Positions 12,301-26,400 of a DNA stretch of 64,000 bases are shown here, piece by piece; positions within the stretch are counted from its first letter, which is position 1, and each line of letters opens with the position of its first letter. This DNA is from Brugia malayi. Its lineage: Eukaryota > Nematoda > Chromadorea > Rhabditida > Onchocercidae. The notes beneath the pieces were generated by a model that saw only the letters and a program-made list of their open reading frames with translations, made no database searches and was not told the DNA's origin. The position numbers were made by a program, and so were the translations under genes. The stretch spans positions 3,777,001-3,841,000 of the forward strand of contig NW_025062476.1 in the NCBI RefSeq assembly GCF_000002995.4, written 5' to 3'.

Positions 12301-15300
12301 CAAAGGATAAAAATAAAATGAATATATGGAAAGTGATTGGATTAAATGAATATGGATGAAAGTTGAAATGCAAGATTTTGCAGCCGTTTTCTTAGTAACA
12401 TTCCAGTAGCTTATCTAGTAACTCATCTCAAGATTTCAATAAATTCAGCTTTCTTTCAGAAGCATCAAAAACAATTGGATCACATATTCAATGCCAATCT
12501 TTATTCATTAAAATGAAAGAATAATTTACCAATAGTTAAACGATAATCATCGATTTTGTGTTGATTTTTTGCATAGTCAATGCCTGGTCCACGTAATACA
12601 GCAAACATTGGATAAAAGCTGAAGTAACGATCCCGAGCTTTCAAGAAAGCAGCCGGTGCTGTCTGATCAGGCAACACATCGCTCATTTCAAGACCAAACG
12701 TAGTGTTCCGCAATCCAATTAATCCGGCAAATAACAAGCATAAGCAAGTCAATATGACAAATATCTGAAACAACAAAAAATTCTGAAAAAAAGAAAAAAA
12801 AAACAAAATTGGTAATGTTTCACATAAGTTAATTATTATGATTTTAATATCACTATTGCATTAAACTAAGCAAATTCAAATCTCATATTTATCAAATTTC
12901 CCAGAAAATATAGTTCATGTTCATGTTCTAACTTTCTAATTTGGCATTATAAAATATAAAAGTGCATAAAAACAATACGGGGTAATTTCCAAATAAGATC
13001 AAGAAAAAATTGTAGAAGAAAAAAAATAATACCCACTTTAACTACTCCCTTTTTTAAGAACGGTATATAGTAATGTCGTAGGAAAGCATGAAGGGTCCAA
13101 GGTTTCACCAAATCATCCTCCATGTCATCGCTACGATCATTAGGAGAGTATAGATTATGATATGAAGGCACTGTTCCACCAACTGTCAATTTCTCCTGTA
13201 ATTTTTACGTGGAATGAGCTAAATCAAGTTAGTATAAAATTTAATAGTCTAGAACAATGCTAGACTAATAAATATAAAATAATCAATTAATATATTTATT
13301 AAAATTATTAATACAGCAATGAATTGACCTTTCTTTCTGCTCTTGCATACACTTTACGATAATTACTATATAGCTAAATAAAAATATCCTCTTTCATCCT
13401 ATTTAAGTGCTCATTTACTAGAAATTATTCTACAAATACAAAAAAGCTAAAAGATTTTTCAAATATCTGAATAATACTCACTTGAATATGTGGTTTGACA
13501 CCAACATCAATCATATAACTACCTTCTCTTGCAAATGAACTTATCACTGAGCAACAACAAATATCTCGACGAAAACTTTTGCGACGACATAAATCAATCG
13601 ATATGATTGCTGGGAAAATCGTAAGCACAGCAATAAGATTAAACGTCAGAAGAATGGATGACTAAAACGAATTTGAATTTAAAAGCAAAATGCTACAGAA
13701 TTACATACAAAAACATCCTTCCCTCAAAAAAAGACGCATACTTTTTTTCTTCTAAATAATTAAAAATCATTTTAGATATAAAGAAAGACCTTAACATAGA
13801 ATGACTAATTCCTCCCATCAAATGCTATTCGGTATATTTCAAGAATTAATTTTACTTTAACACTGCCTTTCAAGTCGAAATCAAATTTAATGAGTTAAAA
13901 ACAAACCTGTGCACAAAATGCACGTAATGCGGGAATTGGCAACAATGTTCCGGCAAGAAATGAAAGGATATTATTGATGGATGTCATCATAACACTCATA
14001 CCGGTTTCTTTCATTAATATACCGACTTCATCCTTCTTCACATTATCCATTACACTGTGATAATTATGCAACAAGAGAAAAATATTATCCACGCCAATAC
14101 CAAGCGTTAGAAATGGCACTATCTGAAAATAACTCACTAAAATTTGCTCAATATTCTTGATAAAAGCAACAGTCAGCGGAGAAATTTGTCAATGAAGCTA
14201 TCAATATTGAATTAGTAATGTGAAAGTGGCAAATTATGTTAAATTTTTTTAAATAACAATGAGAAATTTAAATGTCAACTGAATGGTAATATTAAATTCA
14301 ATTAACTTCATCGATTAAATTTGCCTCAAACATCGAAACCACTAATTTCAAGATTTATTATCATACTATAAATTCAAGTATTTAAAATCGAAACCTAACA
14401 AAATTTAACCTGAGTAGTAGCAGCATTGAATTCGATACCCAGCCATGTGGATAGACCTAAGCCAGCGATCGATGCAAAGGTAACTGTTAAGACACCAGCA
14501 AAGGCCAAACCTATGCATGAATCAACAGCTAGCATGCATCCATGACATTTCATTTGAGCTTGTAATGCATAGATCAACATCAGAAAGTATCTAGAATGAT
14601 TAATTAGTCCATCAGAGTTTAATGTGGCAAACTGATTTGTCGAGCAATATCATTTCCTTAATGTCCTTTCGGCATAACTATCAAAATCTTGAACCAATAA
14701 TTTGACTTATTGCACCGATTTGATAGTTTTCCGGAAGCCGCTGTTTAATTCCGAGCAAAGTCATTCAACACATTTCTGGGCAATTCTAGTTTTTGTGTTC
14801 GGTAATTCCAAAAAAATTTTGAAACGAATCCATTCCATTCTCATTTATTAAGATAGTTACTGATTGCTAATTACAATAAAATGATTCCACAAAGATTAGA
14901 ATGCTAAACTTGATCGACGTTCATTTCTATTTCTACAGTTCATTCTAAAAAAATTATTCTTTTCTTTGTCGGATAATTTCATTAAGAAATATTTACCCAA
15001 TAAAAATGATGCTATAATTGAATTTGCAAAATTGTTCTAGCATATCGGTTACTGATGTCGATGCTAATGGATGTATGCGACGATGAACAATTTTCGCATC
15101 ACTTTTCTGGTCAATAATAAAATTCGATTGATGATTGTATAAATTTCTGGTAAAATTACGCTGCCATGTTTTGATCACAGTTTCTGCCACAGTTACATTC
15201 CATTGTGTTAGATTTAAATTTCGTTTCGAATAAATCCTATCACCATCCTATGAAATGAAATGATTAGCTGAATATGCTAGGAAAAGAGGTAGATATCATC

Positions 15301-15825
15301 TATCAAAGTTGATTCATAAATTATTGCAGATATATCCATATTTTTCTATTTGCTGATACTTGCTTTTATGCTGAAAATAGCATAATAATTCAACGTCAAC
15401 AATTCAATTTTTTTTAGTATTTTCAACTAACGCTGACTTATTATTTCTTTGCGGTAACAAAGTATACCTTAAAACGATTATATATATCAGTAGGAGAAGC
15501 AACCAAGAACACGCTTTGCAAAGCTTCCGCACTTTCAATTGTACCATTTTTGATCCTAACGCCACCAATAATCAAATCCTGTGGCCATGACATAACATCT
15601 TTGGCAAAACTACGACAGCCACCGGTCATTACTTCACCGTAATTAGGAAGTAAAGGCATTTCATGCTGAAAAATAACCGTCATTATCACGTATATACGAG
15701 TAGTATTGCAGCGCGACACTACGCTGGGATAAAGTAATGTAAGATTTTGTTCAGTGATTAGTGGACATCAACTATGCAACTAATCTGTTTAATCTTTCCT
15801 TAAATTAAAGTTATGAAAAAAGTCC

Positions 15826-15861
<36 letters not shown>

Positions 15862-18800
15862 TTTCATTTTAAATAATAGCTAAAAAAACGTTGTACCAAT
15901 TTAAGGAGCTCATGCCATTTATCCGTATTATTCCGAAGCCATTCCGAAAAAGATCGTGCATATTTCGCGCAAAGTTCAGCTGAAAATTTCATTTGCTTCT
16001 TTAGCAAGTACCAGAAAAAAAATTGAATATCACGTGAGTGTAAAAGCTGTGACACAAACAACTTCCATCATGCTTCATTATTGATGCATGCTTAAATCTA
16101 GATAAATTAAAGATAGGAAATCTATTGAAGAGAAGGAAAGAAAATAAAGAATTCTAATAAAAACTAACGTTAAATAGTCCGAATTTTCTATGAACACAAA
16201 ACAAGTTGTAAGCTTCATGGCAACAAATAAATATAGTATTACACAGAAGAGAAAATGTAAATGAACATTCATTTAGATTTTCTATGGAAGAAAAATACAC
16301 CTGACGAAAATGCAGCAAAGGAGAAAAAGGGAATTGACAGAGTGAGAACTCTAAAAACGACAGCTAATCTGGAATGATTAGGATGTGTGGATTCGATGAA
16401 CACATCGTCATGATTACATAATTAATTTTCGTTGTTAATTTGAAAGCAAAACAATTTTAACGAATTTAAATAACCTAATTAAACTTAAAAAAAAGCTGGA
16501 AATAATGACCACCATCAACAACTACTTCATACGACAACAACAACATATGGGCGGAAGCTATAGAAAAGCAAAGTGGAGATTTAAAATTCTAAATAATGCA
16601 ATAAAAAAATAATGCAAAAAAAGGTGAGATGATGGGTAGCATGCTATTTAACTAAAGAGATCCACACATAACAATTTCCTTTTATAATTTATGCAACCTA
16701 GTCTTCTCACCATTTAAATTAATTTCTTTATCTTCATCATCTTCATACAGAAAATCATTGTCATCTTGATAAGCGATTGAACCTGAAGTTTTAGACGAAC
16801 TTTTTCCTTATGGCAAAGCTGCTATATTTCTGAAGGAAAAAGACACAATGCTTGAAAAAGGCCTGTATCACCTCAAACGTCCTCGATTTTAGATATCGCA
16901 TGATTTCTTTTCTCAAAGACATATGAAATATTTAATCACAAAATTATCAAACCTCTCTTTGGATTTGGAGTTGTTATTTTTAACGGTTCCAATAATCCGA
17001 CAGATTTGCTTCCCACTGTAGAAGTTCCAACCTGTTCATTGTTCGTGCTATTTCCGGTAAGTTTTGAAAGAAAATGAACAGTCTCAAGTTTCGTTATATT
17101 TGTTTTGATGGCTTCAGCATCGTTAAAGGAAAGTTCAGATCGATTTGCATCATTTGACGTTCCGTCTAGGTTTAAATAATTATCAGTCGACTTTTTCAGA
17201 CTTCTCTTTTGTCCTGAAAACTGATTTGATTTTAAAAGCCTTAAACATAAGATTTCCCTATCAAAATTTCAATTAGTTAATGGCATTTAAATAATGTAAT
17301 TCTGCAATGACTTCTTTAATCTATGATTACTAGGAAGAAGCAAAAATTTACTTCGAATCCCTATTGCTTATACAAAAATGAATCAGGAATTTCTTTCCTC
17401 TATTCTTTAAAGTGTGATATTTTAGTGTATTGAACTAACTTATGCCGAAGAAAGGGAAAATACTGTATTCATCTTCCTGGTTCTTCTTTCTTTCCTCGCG
17501 ATGAAGATATTCGGGATCAATTGGTACTTCAAAACCATGTTTCTTGGCATATTCCAAAAATCTAGCGATGAGATCACAAAAAGCAAAATGATTTGGTGAT
17601 CCAGTTGGGCATTCCGTGTTAAGTGGATCGATGCACCATCGATCAAGATAACCTCTGCCTATGTTAGCCTGAAATTAGAAATAATAACCGAGCTTATTCA
17701 GTTATTTATTTTAAAGTTCAAAGTTTTATTAAAATCACAAAGCTGACATATTTTGCATCTCTTCGATATCTGACTATGAGATGAAATATAAAATAATTCT
17801 CGGTATTCAAATTACGTCACTTTTCACTTCAATGACCAATTTAGCAAAGTTAAAGTTTACTCGATGGAAAAAACTGTTGAAATCACCCAGGTCCAAAATC
17901 TCGGCCAATTCATCCAGCAGCGCTTGTGGATCAATATTCGACCATGATAAAGTGTCCATATTTGATAATGATGTCAAAAATTCTTTCCCAAAACCGAGCG
18001 AACTGAAAAACTCCATAGAGTGCATGAAGTTGGATGTAAATGCATAATAGCGAACTTCTGCACTTCCATTTTTTTATCATCCAAACTAAATTAAAAACTA
18101 AGTTAAACTTAAGTAACATTAATTTTAAAACTCTTCATTTGCTTACTCCACATTAGTTATTTTTTACCTGCTTTCAATACTGGGATGTGGTCCAATTGCT
18201 TTTGATCCCTCCCAAAAGCAATCAATTGGTGTAATCCAAATACATGGTATTATTTTATCAATAAGTGGTACAAATTCCGCAAATAATTTATCTATTTTTG
18301 GTGCTGGTGGTTTGAAACACAGATCAGCAAGGGTCCAATTTCTGTAAAAAAATATTTTTTTGAAAAAATATTATAAGAAGTTTCAGAACAAATGCAAGCT
18401 AAATAAATGAATCAGCAATCGCTCACGTTAGTCGTACAAAGAAATAAAACAACTTTGAAGATATAACAACAATCATTTCGTATTTCAAAACGCTATAACG
18501 TATATTCTGGATACTTTGAATTTCCTTTCAATATTCAAGACAATTATGAGATACAAAATAATAAAAAGACCAATTTAAAATGTTATAAAAATCTGATTCT
18601 ATGATTTTGAAATCTTTAAAAAATTACAAAAGAAGTGAATAAATTAATACAATAAGATAAAACAAAAAATGGAAAAACACACTCGCCAGCAACGTTCACT
18701 TTATACTTCGCAATTTCTTCCAAAATTGTAACATGTTCTAATAAACCTTCTTGAGTAAGTATATTATCACCTTCAACTGTAGGAGTTTGTATCACAACCT

Positions 18801-20763
18801 GAAAATAAATATCTTTCCAATTTAAGGAGCAGAAAATTTTTTGGAATAGATACCGATTATCCCATCTTCTGCGTCTTTTATTCTATCCCTTTTTCTTACT
18901 AACATAAACAGATTTCCGAACAATGTAATTAAATAGTTAATGGGTGCTGCAGTTTACGGCTTCCTTACACACTTACTAAGGAGTACGATAAAAAAGAAAA
19001 ATAAAACGAAAATGAAATTGTGAAGATAAATGCAGGATGATACCTGATAAGCACCACCAAGACCTGTTTCACCATGTGCTTTGTCTGAACTTGACTTTTC
19101 TATTCTTGAAAGAAAATTAAGTTCTTCTTCCAAACGACCACCACCTAAAAATTAAAAAATAAGTCTTCTTTAAAATGAAATATCCAATAACAGAAAATAT
19201 AAATAGACTTTCCAAAATTAAAAATATTGAGGATTTCCCTTTTTGCATTTCAAGATATTACCATATAATCAATCTTTCAAAAAAGGGAATGAAAATAAAT
19301 GAACTGATTTATTCTGAATTTTCCGAATGATTTATGTCTCGAAATAATCAGAAATATTTTCTTCAACTACAATAGCATCAAATACACTTCAGCTATAAGA
19401 AATCTTTCTCTAAATTCATCATTACATGAGAAAAAACTCCATGTTCTCTATCTCTGAATATAAAATAGAGTATGAAAAGAAATATAAAGTACATCAGAAA
19501 AAATAAATAAAAAAAAATTATTGTGGTTTATCAAGAAATAGTTATAAATAATAATAATGAATAACTACTGACTTGAAAACAAGTTTCACAGATTCTTTTG
19601 CAAAATAACTGATAACTAGAAATTTATGCAATCTTTCCATCCATTTATTTACTCATATGATAACTAAAGAGTTATGTAATCTTTCCACCCATTTATTTGC
19701 TCCATTTCAAAGTTAACGTAAAACTCACGTGCTACCCATAACTTGACAACGTCTGTTTCAATGCGAACATATCGTAAACCATAGCAGCAGAAACAGAAGA
19801 ACATTATAACGGTAAATATAACAAGACAAGCATGATGATGTACAAATGTTCCCAAAGTAAACAATGCTTTTTGGATTAAGCTTCTGGAATATAAAGCTGC
19901 GCGACTGCCACGTGCTTTACCCTTAATAATTTTATATAGTAACATAGTGAAAAGTGAACGCAGCTTCTTTTTTTATTTTTTTTTGTTTCTTGATGGACAA
20001 CCATTTTTGCACTTTCAAAAGTGCTTCGTAAAGCGAAGAAAAGTAATAGTGTATTCAGCATGAATAATAGTCTAAATACGTAGAGAATGAAAATTATTCT
20101 AACTCGTTTAATTTGTTGCAAAGCCATATCTGCGTCACACCATGACGGTCGTTCACTGAATTCACGTTTCCATCGATCCGAAAACTCACATGAATTCGAT
20201 TTGCCAACCAAGAACTGATCAATTTTCTGAAAACATGACAGAGCTGTTACCAAAATTTATTATATCATTGAAAAAAAAAAAAAAAAAGTAATGGTAACAT
20301 TCTGAAAAAACAAAAAAAGAAATTTCTGTTTTTTTTTTTTCAACTAGACTTATTCTCCTGAAAACTTAACCATACAAATAATTGATATTTACTTGAACTA
20401 TGTAGATATCAATATTTCATACTGCGAATGCAAAATAACTCTTTGATACTTTAGACTGAATAGGAAAACAATATTAATGGTATGAATATCACAATGTGAC
20501 AAAGCAAACAGGATTGTAATACTTATAGTTCATTACAACATCGAAAAAGCAACGTTTAAATAATCGAAATTCATCATTTGTCTTATCCTCACTTGAGCGC
20601 AAGATGCTACTGTTTCGACAGTTGTTGGTGGATTTATATCATCACAATCCGGTTCTTCGTCTTCTTCAGGTGTGCTATATTCCAGAAGATGCTGTCCATG
20701 TTGTGTATCAGATCCAGTAACATTATGATGTTTAGTACCTGGTGGTTCTATAAGTAAAAGCAT
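9378..20763 (-). CDS. ptc: Patched (12-TM RND-family sterol/Hedgehog-receptor-type protein), complete
   Basis: Coding exons in transcript order: 20763-20593, 20226-20104, 19921-19729, 19144-19044, 18798-18683, 18341-18168, 18062-17861, 17668-17440, 17213-16953, 16782-16711, 15979-15897, 15665-15468, 15247-14997, 14590-14410, 14122-13907, 13661-13482, 13195-13037, 12764-12530, 12264-12140, 12006-11872, 11704-11450, 11270-11087, 10921-10805, 10334-10063, 9852-9712, 9491-9378. All phases agree; total 4488 nt, 1495 residues. Landmarks shared with Patched: WCDADMALQQIKRGKA and TM1; VVIQTP; DCFWEGSKA; RGYLDRWC; QDLIIGG; HPLASTS; the sterol-sensing domain with FNAATTQ, GIGVDNIFLL (about 793-802) and LLPIPALRAF; then FSFYPMFAV, AFTFWEQYLHL, MTVELTGFLGL and GIGVEFTAHV in TM10. 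In worms Patched proteins act in sterol transport, cytokinesis and moulting rather than classic Hedgehog signalling. I cannot tell ptc-1 from ptc-3. The least certain acceptor is at 18062. The first extracellular loop carries an insert of some 185 residues (about 387-588) relative to human PTCH1 as I recall it. Confidence 0.94.
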
Positions 20764-20767
20764 CCTG
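20764..20767 (-). promoter_or_regulatory. Splice acceptor one base before the patched ATG
   Basis: On the minus strand TCTTTTTCAG ends one base before the start codon at 20763. No upstream coding exon is evident, so this is a good candidate for an SL trans-splice site that defines the 5' end of the mRNA. A non-coding 5' exon further upstream is the alternative. Confidence 0.5.
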
Positions 20768-22567
20768 AAAAAGATACAACTTTCAAATTTCCATTTTGAA
20801 TTAAATTAAAGAAGTATAAGGAATTTTTTTTTTTCGCAAAATAATAGAAAGCTTACGCAACAAATAATTTGAAATTTCTTCAAAATTTCCAAACAATGAA
20901 ATAACCTAAGCGATAAAAAAAAAAAAAAAAAAAAAAAAAAGAATGGTTTACATGTAGAGAAGAGTTGAAGAAAAAGTCAAAAAAAAAAAATGAGTCACTT
21001 CAGTGCATGCAATTTAAGTTGAGCAATATTTCACATAGAAAAATGTGATAAAATATTTTGCAAAAGTTTTAAGCAAATCAAGTTAGCCACTCACAAAAGC
21101 AGTTAGCTTTCCAGACATAAAAAAAATGCAAATGATTAAGCATATAACATTGTCTGAATCAAAATCACTTCAATTACATTAAAATTCTACTTTAAAAGAA
21201 AAATAATGATACACCAAAACATTCATAACAATAAATGATTACCATCAAAAGAGAATAAAATGAAATAAAAAGGAAACGGTTTGAGAAAAAACTAAAATCA
21301 TAATAATTCATTCATATTTTCACCGTATGATTCATAAAGTTTTTGAAAAGAAAATGTAAATTTCGCGCGAAAAATCACCTAATTCAATCTAGCAAAATAG
21401 AATATTTGATAAGTTAGAAAATAAATCAAAAAGAATCAGAAAAGATGGAAAGTAAATGCAACACAAATATCTTTGCAATGTGTTTTTTTTTTCTTTTCTT
21501 TTTGCTGCTACAAAAATAGTTTTGAAAGAAAAGAAAGAGAAAAATTTCTTAATTCTGTTGAAATAAAAAGTAAAATGAATAAATACTCATATTATTGAAG
21601 CGCAAAAATTTTTTGATGATATCTCATTCATAAATTTAAATTGTTGAATAACACATATATAGAAAGAAGAATAGAAAAAGAAACGCACGAATCACGCAAT
21701 GAAACGTGAAAAGCGTAGAGATAAATTAATACATTAAGAAATATAACAATGAATATAACATAGCAATAAACAATGAACAAATAAATGTATGGCATTGTGT
21801 GAGTCATAAATCACGTAACGAAACGTTTACGATGAGTCATCCATATAGAGATGAAAGGAAAAATTGGAGGAAAGGAAATTTAGCATGGATAAATGAAAAC
21901 ATTACTTTGGTAAATTTGAAATAAACACTTTCAAAGCATTATTTAAATGTTTAATTATGCGTAACTCACGTGATACATACGTGAAAAGACAAAGTAAAAC
22001 TAAGGCTGAATAGTAACTTCTGGCTAAATTTCTTTCAGTCCATGCTACTCTGCATGCAAATTTAGTCCATCACTCTTTAACCTCAAACACGTCCCTTTCT
22101 TTTTTCTTTTTCAACTAAAATGATATCATTTGAAGAAATTTAGTAATAAATTAAGTTTAAATTCAACATTTCGCACTTTCGCCACTAATTTAAAGTTTTA
22201 AATCAATCACAAATTTTAATTAAACGAAATTAAATAAAATATTAATTATATTCATTTTCATTTATAAATTGAAAATATTTGAATAAATTCTACAAATACT
22301 CTCTTCTTAACCTAACTTTTTCAGACAATTTGCAATAAATTCATGACATTATTGTAACTTCTAATGAAATTTAAATTTGAATAGTTTTATCATTTTGAAA
22401 TTTTGAAATAACTAATTTTAAATTTATTAGATACAGAAACTGTGTTAATGTTTGTTCTCTTTTTCTGCAAAAAAAAAAAAGGAAGAAAAAAAAAGAAAAA
22501 ACGGCGAAGAAATGAATCAATGATAGTATGATATGTCTGCATGACATCACGAAGTACTTGTTAAAAC

Positions 22568-22734
22568 GAATTGAATTGAACTGAAATGAACTGAAATGAA
22601 ATGAATTGAACTGAATTGAAATGAAATGAATTGAATTTAAATGAAATGAAATAATTTGAACTGAATTGAAATGAACTGAAATGAATTGAATTGAATTGAA
22701 ATGAACTGAAATGAAATGAAATAAAGATGGAATG
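22568..22734. repeat. Pentanucleotide array (TGAAT/TGAAC/TGAAA)
   Basis: About 165 bases of 5-bp units TGAAN, where the last base is mostly T, C or A. The minus strand is open across it (Ser/Phe/Asn-rich translation), a by-product of the repeat and not a gene. Confidence 0.9.
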
Positions 22735-22878
22735 AACTTTCAAGTCAATTATATCAACAACAGCTGCAAAAATAAACATTATGCAATTCCTGAACAATTC
22801 CGCTTTTTTGTTTTTCTTCTAATAGACATTCCATTTCTACCAGATGTGATAACAATGAATAAACTTTTATCAGTTATC

Positions 22879-22921
22879 TTTCTCTCTCTCTCTCCCTCCC
22901 TCTCTCCCTCTCTCTCCCTCT
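22879..22921. repeat. (CT)n tract
   Basis: CT repeat with CCCT interruptions, about 2.1 kb upstream of patched. Confidence 0.9.
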
Positions 22922-23401
22922 TCTTTGCTTTCTTTCTTTACATATATTATTGTAAAATGAAAAATGAATAGAAAAAAGAAGAAGTAAACTTCTAATAATT
23001 CCCATAAATGTTAATTTATTGATATAAACAAATGGTTGCAATAAAAAGAATTATTCTTAATTAATAGAATGTAATAAATCAAAATTAATACTCTAATTAA
23101 TATCACAGGAAAATATCCAAGAAATCATTATATAAACAACTTATTCTATTTTTTTTTTATCAAACAATCAATTCAATTTAAATTTAAAAATCTATAAAAA
23201 ATTGTAAAAAAAAACAAAAAGCATTTTTACTAGTAAATTTAATTTGAACATTTTCATCAAACTGAAATAGCAATTAAATTAGAAAAACAAATGAATCCTA
23301 AATTTATTGTTGTATCCATGAAAATACATTTTGCGCCAATTGCACCACCACCAACGATTGTTGACATTTGCAATAGCTGTTGCTTACCAAACGACTAAAG
23401 A

Positions 23402-23463
23402 TTCCCTCTCTCTCTCTCTCCCTCTCTCTCTCTGCCCCTCTCTCTCTGTCTCTCGCCTCTCTC
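23402..23463. repeat. (CT)n tract
   Basis: A 60-base CT-rich run with GCCC and GTCT interruptions. The open frames across it are low-complexity translations. Confidence 0.9.
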
Positions 23464-26400
23464 ATTATCCAATCGATTTTCTTTCTTTTTTTGTTTTCTT
23501 TTGTTTTTTTTTTTTTATCTTTTCATTTTTACTACTTCGTCTGCAAAAATTTTCTACAAAACGAAAAAAAAAAAAAAAAAGCAAAATTGAAATTTCCATT
23601 TGCTTTTTTCGATTTTTCTTTTTTTTTTTTTTTTGTTCGCATATATAAATAGAAAATGTCAAAGAAAAATTCAAATTCTTATTTTTTTTTTTTTTTTATT
23701 ATTTATTTTAAATTAGAAAAAAAGTTACTAAAAATTGAAATATCGTTTTAAAAAATATTAAAATACATATTATGAATAAAAGAAAAAAGGTAGAAAACGA
23801 AAAATTGAAAATTTTATGCTAAATATTATGATAGATGAACAGATTAGAATTAATAAAACGAATAATTAGTATAATTAAACAATTTAATTGGGAAAAAATA
23901 AAAATTATTTATGTTAGAAATTACATTTAATATCTTTTTTTTTATTTTTAAAAAAATTTTATCCAATTCCATTCGTTAATTAATTTTTTCTAATTGATAA
24001 TCCCAAACAGAATTTTCCTCTCCTTTTTTATATCAGATATCAAAATGAAACTAACGATGCAAATTTCAGCTATCTGATATATTCAATTTATGAAATCTCA
24101 TTTTTATGCAAATCAATAAAAGTAAAGAAGTTAGTTTTACTTTTAAAATTTGCTAAAACACTGCTTCAAATATTCGTTTAGAATTGAAAATATATTCAGC
24201 TGAAATATTTTATAAATATATTTCTTTGCAAACATTTTGAACAAATAAACAAACAAACAAACAAAGAAAAAAAAATAGGATACAGCAATCCTTTCAGTTT
24301 AATCAATAGTTTTAACAAAACCAGAACAATTTTTTCTTTTTTTCTTATTTTTTTTTTTTTTTTTTAAATTTTCTCAACAATGAACAAAATGATTAATTCT
24401 ATTTTCTCGTTAACTTTTTTTTTCCTTGTTTTCCTTCCAATGAATCATTTAGTGATAAAAGATAAAGGTTGATATGAAATTTTAAAGTGACATTGAAAGT
24501 ATGCACAAAATAATCTAATTCGATATTAATTATCATATTGTTAATTTTTTTGTTATCTTTTATTATCAATTGATAAAATTTATCATACAAAGTTCAAAAT
24601 AATGTTGCAGTATTATCGTCATAAGAATATATGATTTGTTTGGTAATTAATTAAATTATTTTATATAAAATGAGAAATGAGAAATGAAAATGGATTTATT
24701 CTTCACTCGCCTGAATTTTATCGTTTCATTCAACCGAAGAATGAATAATTTAAATTTTATAATAAATGAAAAGCAATATTTGAAATCTGAATTAAATGAT
24801 TGAAATAAGAAATTATTATTTCTTTGCTTATTTTTCATTTTCACTTTTTTATTCTTAAATTTTTGCACACTTATTTCAACTGGTAATAGTAATAGTAATA
24901 ATAATAGGATTTTGTTGATTATTAAATGATTATATAAGACAGTTATAACAACATTTTAAAAAACAAAAAAAGAAAAAAATAGGACACTTGTAGGAAAAGT
25001 AATCACTAAATCACTAAACTAACTAAACCAATGAACCAATCGAAGCAACCAGTGGTTTCGAGTGGGTTTCAGCTAAATAAACAAAAATCAATTTTAGGAA
25101 GAAATAAAACAAACTATTATAATTGTTATACCACAAATAATTCTCAATTTACTTTCTCCTCGAATAACATTCATTTTGATGATTTAAGCAAAAATGAAAA
25201 GAGAGCGAAAGGAAAAAGAAAAAGCAATTTTTTCTTTTTTGAAATATTTAAAAAATTTCTTTTTTTTTTTTTTTGCAAGAAAATTCTTTTCATTTATATT
25301 CAACAACTTCCTCTTCATTCATAAAAAGTAATAATGAGAAGATCTGGGAATTTGTTTTTTTGTTTTTAATAATGCAAAGATTTAGAAATATTACAGGTTA
25401 ATATACTCGTTTTGAAATTGATTTAAGTATTACTTATTGCTAATATAAATAAAATTTGACAAATAAAAATGACCTGAAAAAAAGGAAAGTTTAACAAAAG
25501 TTTGGATAAAATAAATGAGTTCAATGGCACTTATTGTAACTGAACTCTTTTTTTTTTTCATAAAATTCATTCAAAGCTATGCGTGGTTCATTGATTTCGA
25601 TTATTTTGTGAATGAAAAATGCATCAAATTATTATTTGAAAAAAAAAAAATTGAATTTGATCGATATCAAATATTATTAAATAGAAATTATTTAAATTGA
25701 TAAGAATGATTCTCACAGAATTTAACTTAAACAATAAGTAACATGTTCAAAAAATAATAAGTAGATTATGAAAATTCAAAATAAAAAAAAAAAATAAAAA
25801 CAAAACATTAAAATTAAAAATTGTATTTAATCAAAGAAACAGCAAAATGAAACTGTGAAAATAAAATGTTTGAAATAATAATATTTAAGTTAATATGCGC
25901 TTTTTTTTTAAATTAAAATAATTATTTTATCATTTGTTTTGATATTTATAAATTTATAAAACTTTATGATTTTATTTATTACGTTGTTGCATTTTGATGA
26001 AATTAGAAATACAATTTCAGCAATTAAAACAATCGACTATTAGAAGTAAAATGGTAAAATGTTAGAAATAAAATGGATGAATGAGTGAAATTTATTTTCC
26101 TATCAAAAAATTTTATCCATTTTATTTTCAGTATTTTCCGATTTTACTTCGAACAGTTGCTAATTTAAGTTTTTTTTTTTTCCTTTCAGTTTGCAATTTC
26201 GAATTCTTTGATGGCATAAAAATTGAAAATTTTACTCTAAAATTGCTTGTTAAAATATGCTAATAATTGCAAAAATATTAATATAATAATAACAAATCAT
26301 TTATTTCTCTCTCATTTATACATTTATAATTATTCTTTTCTTATAATACTTATTTTTTACAAAAAAAAAAAAAAAATTTAAAAAGAAAAATTAGAAAATG

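Noticed and set aside
17350..17370. tRNA-like TTCGAATCCC word
   Set aside because: No matching acceptor stem or anticodon arm around it; it lies within a patched intron.
17440..17646. 68-codon minus-strand frame starting MIDGASIH
   Set aside because: Wrong frame over patched exon 8; the frame giving RGYLDRWCIDP fits the family and all phases.
22561..22797. Ser/Phe/Asn-rich minus-strand frame
   Set aside because: Translation of the TGAAN pentamer array.
25031..25324. 97-codon plus-strand frame in the gene-poor region
   Set aside because: The first 60 residues are not obviously repeat-derived, but there is no domain, no good splice context and it ends in Lys/Phe runs; too weak to call.
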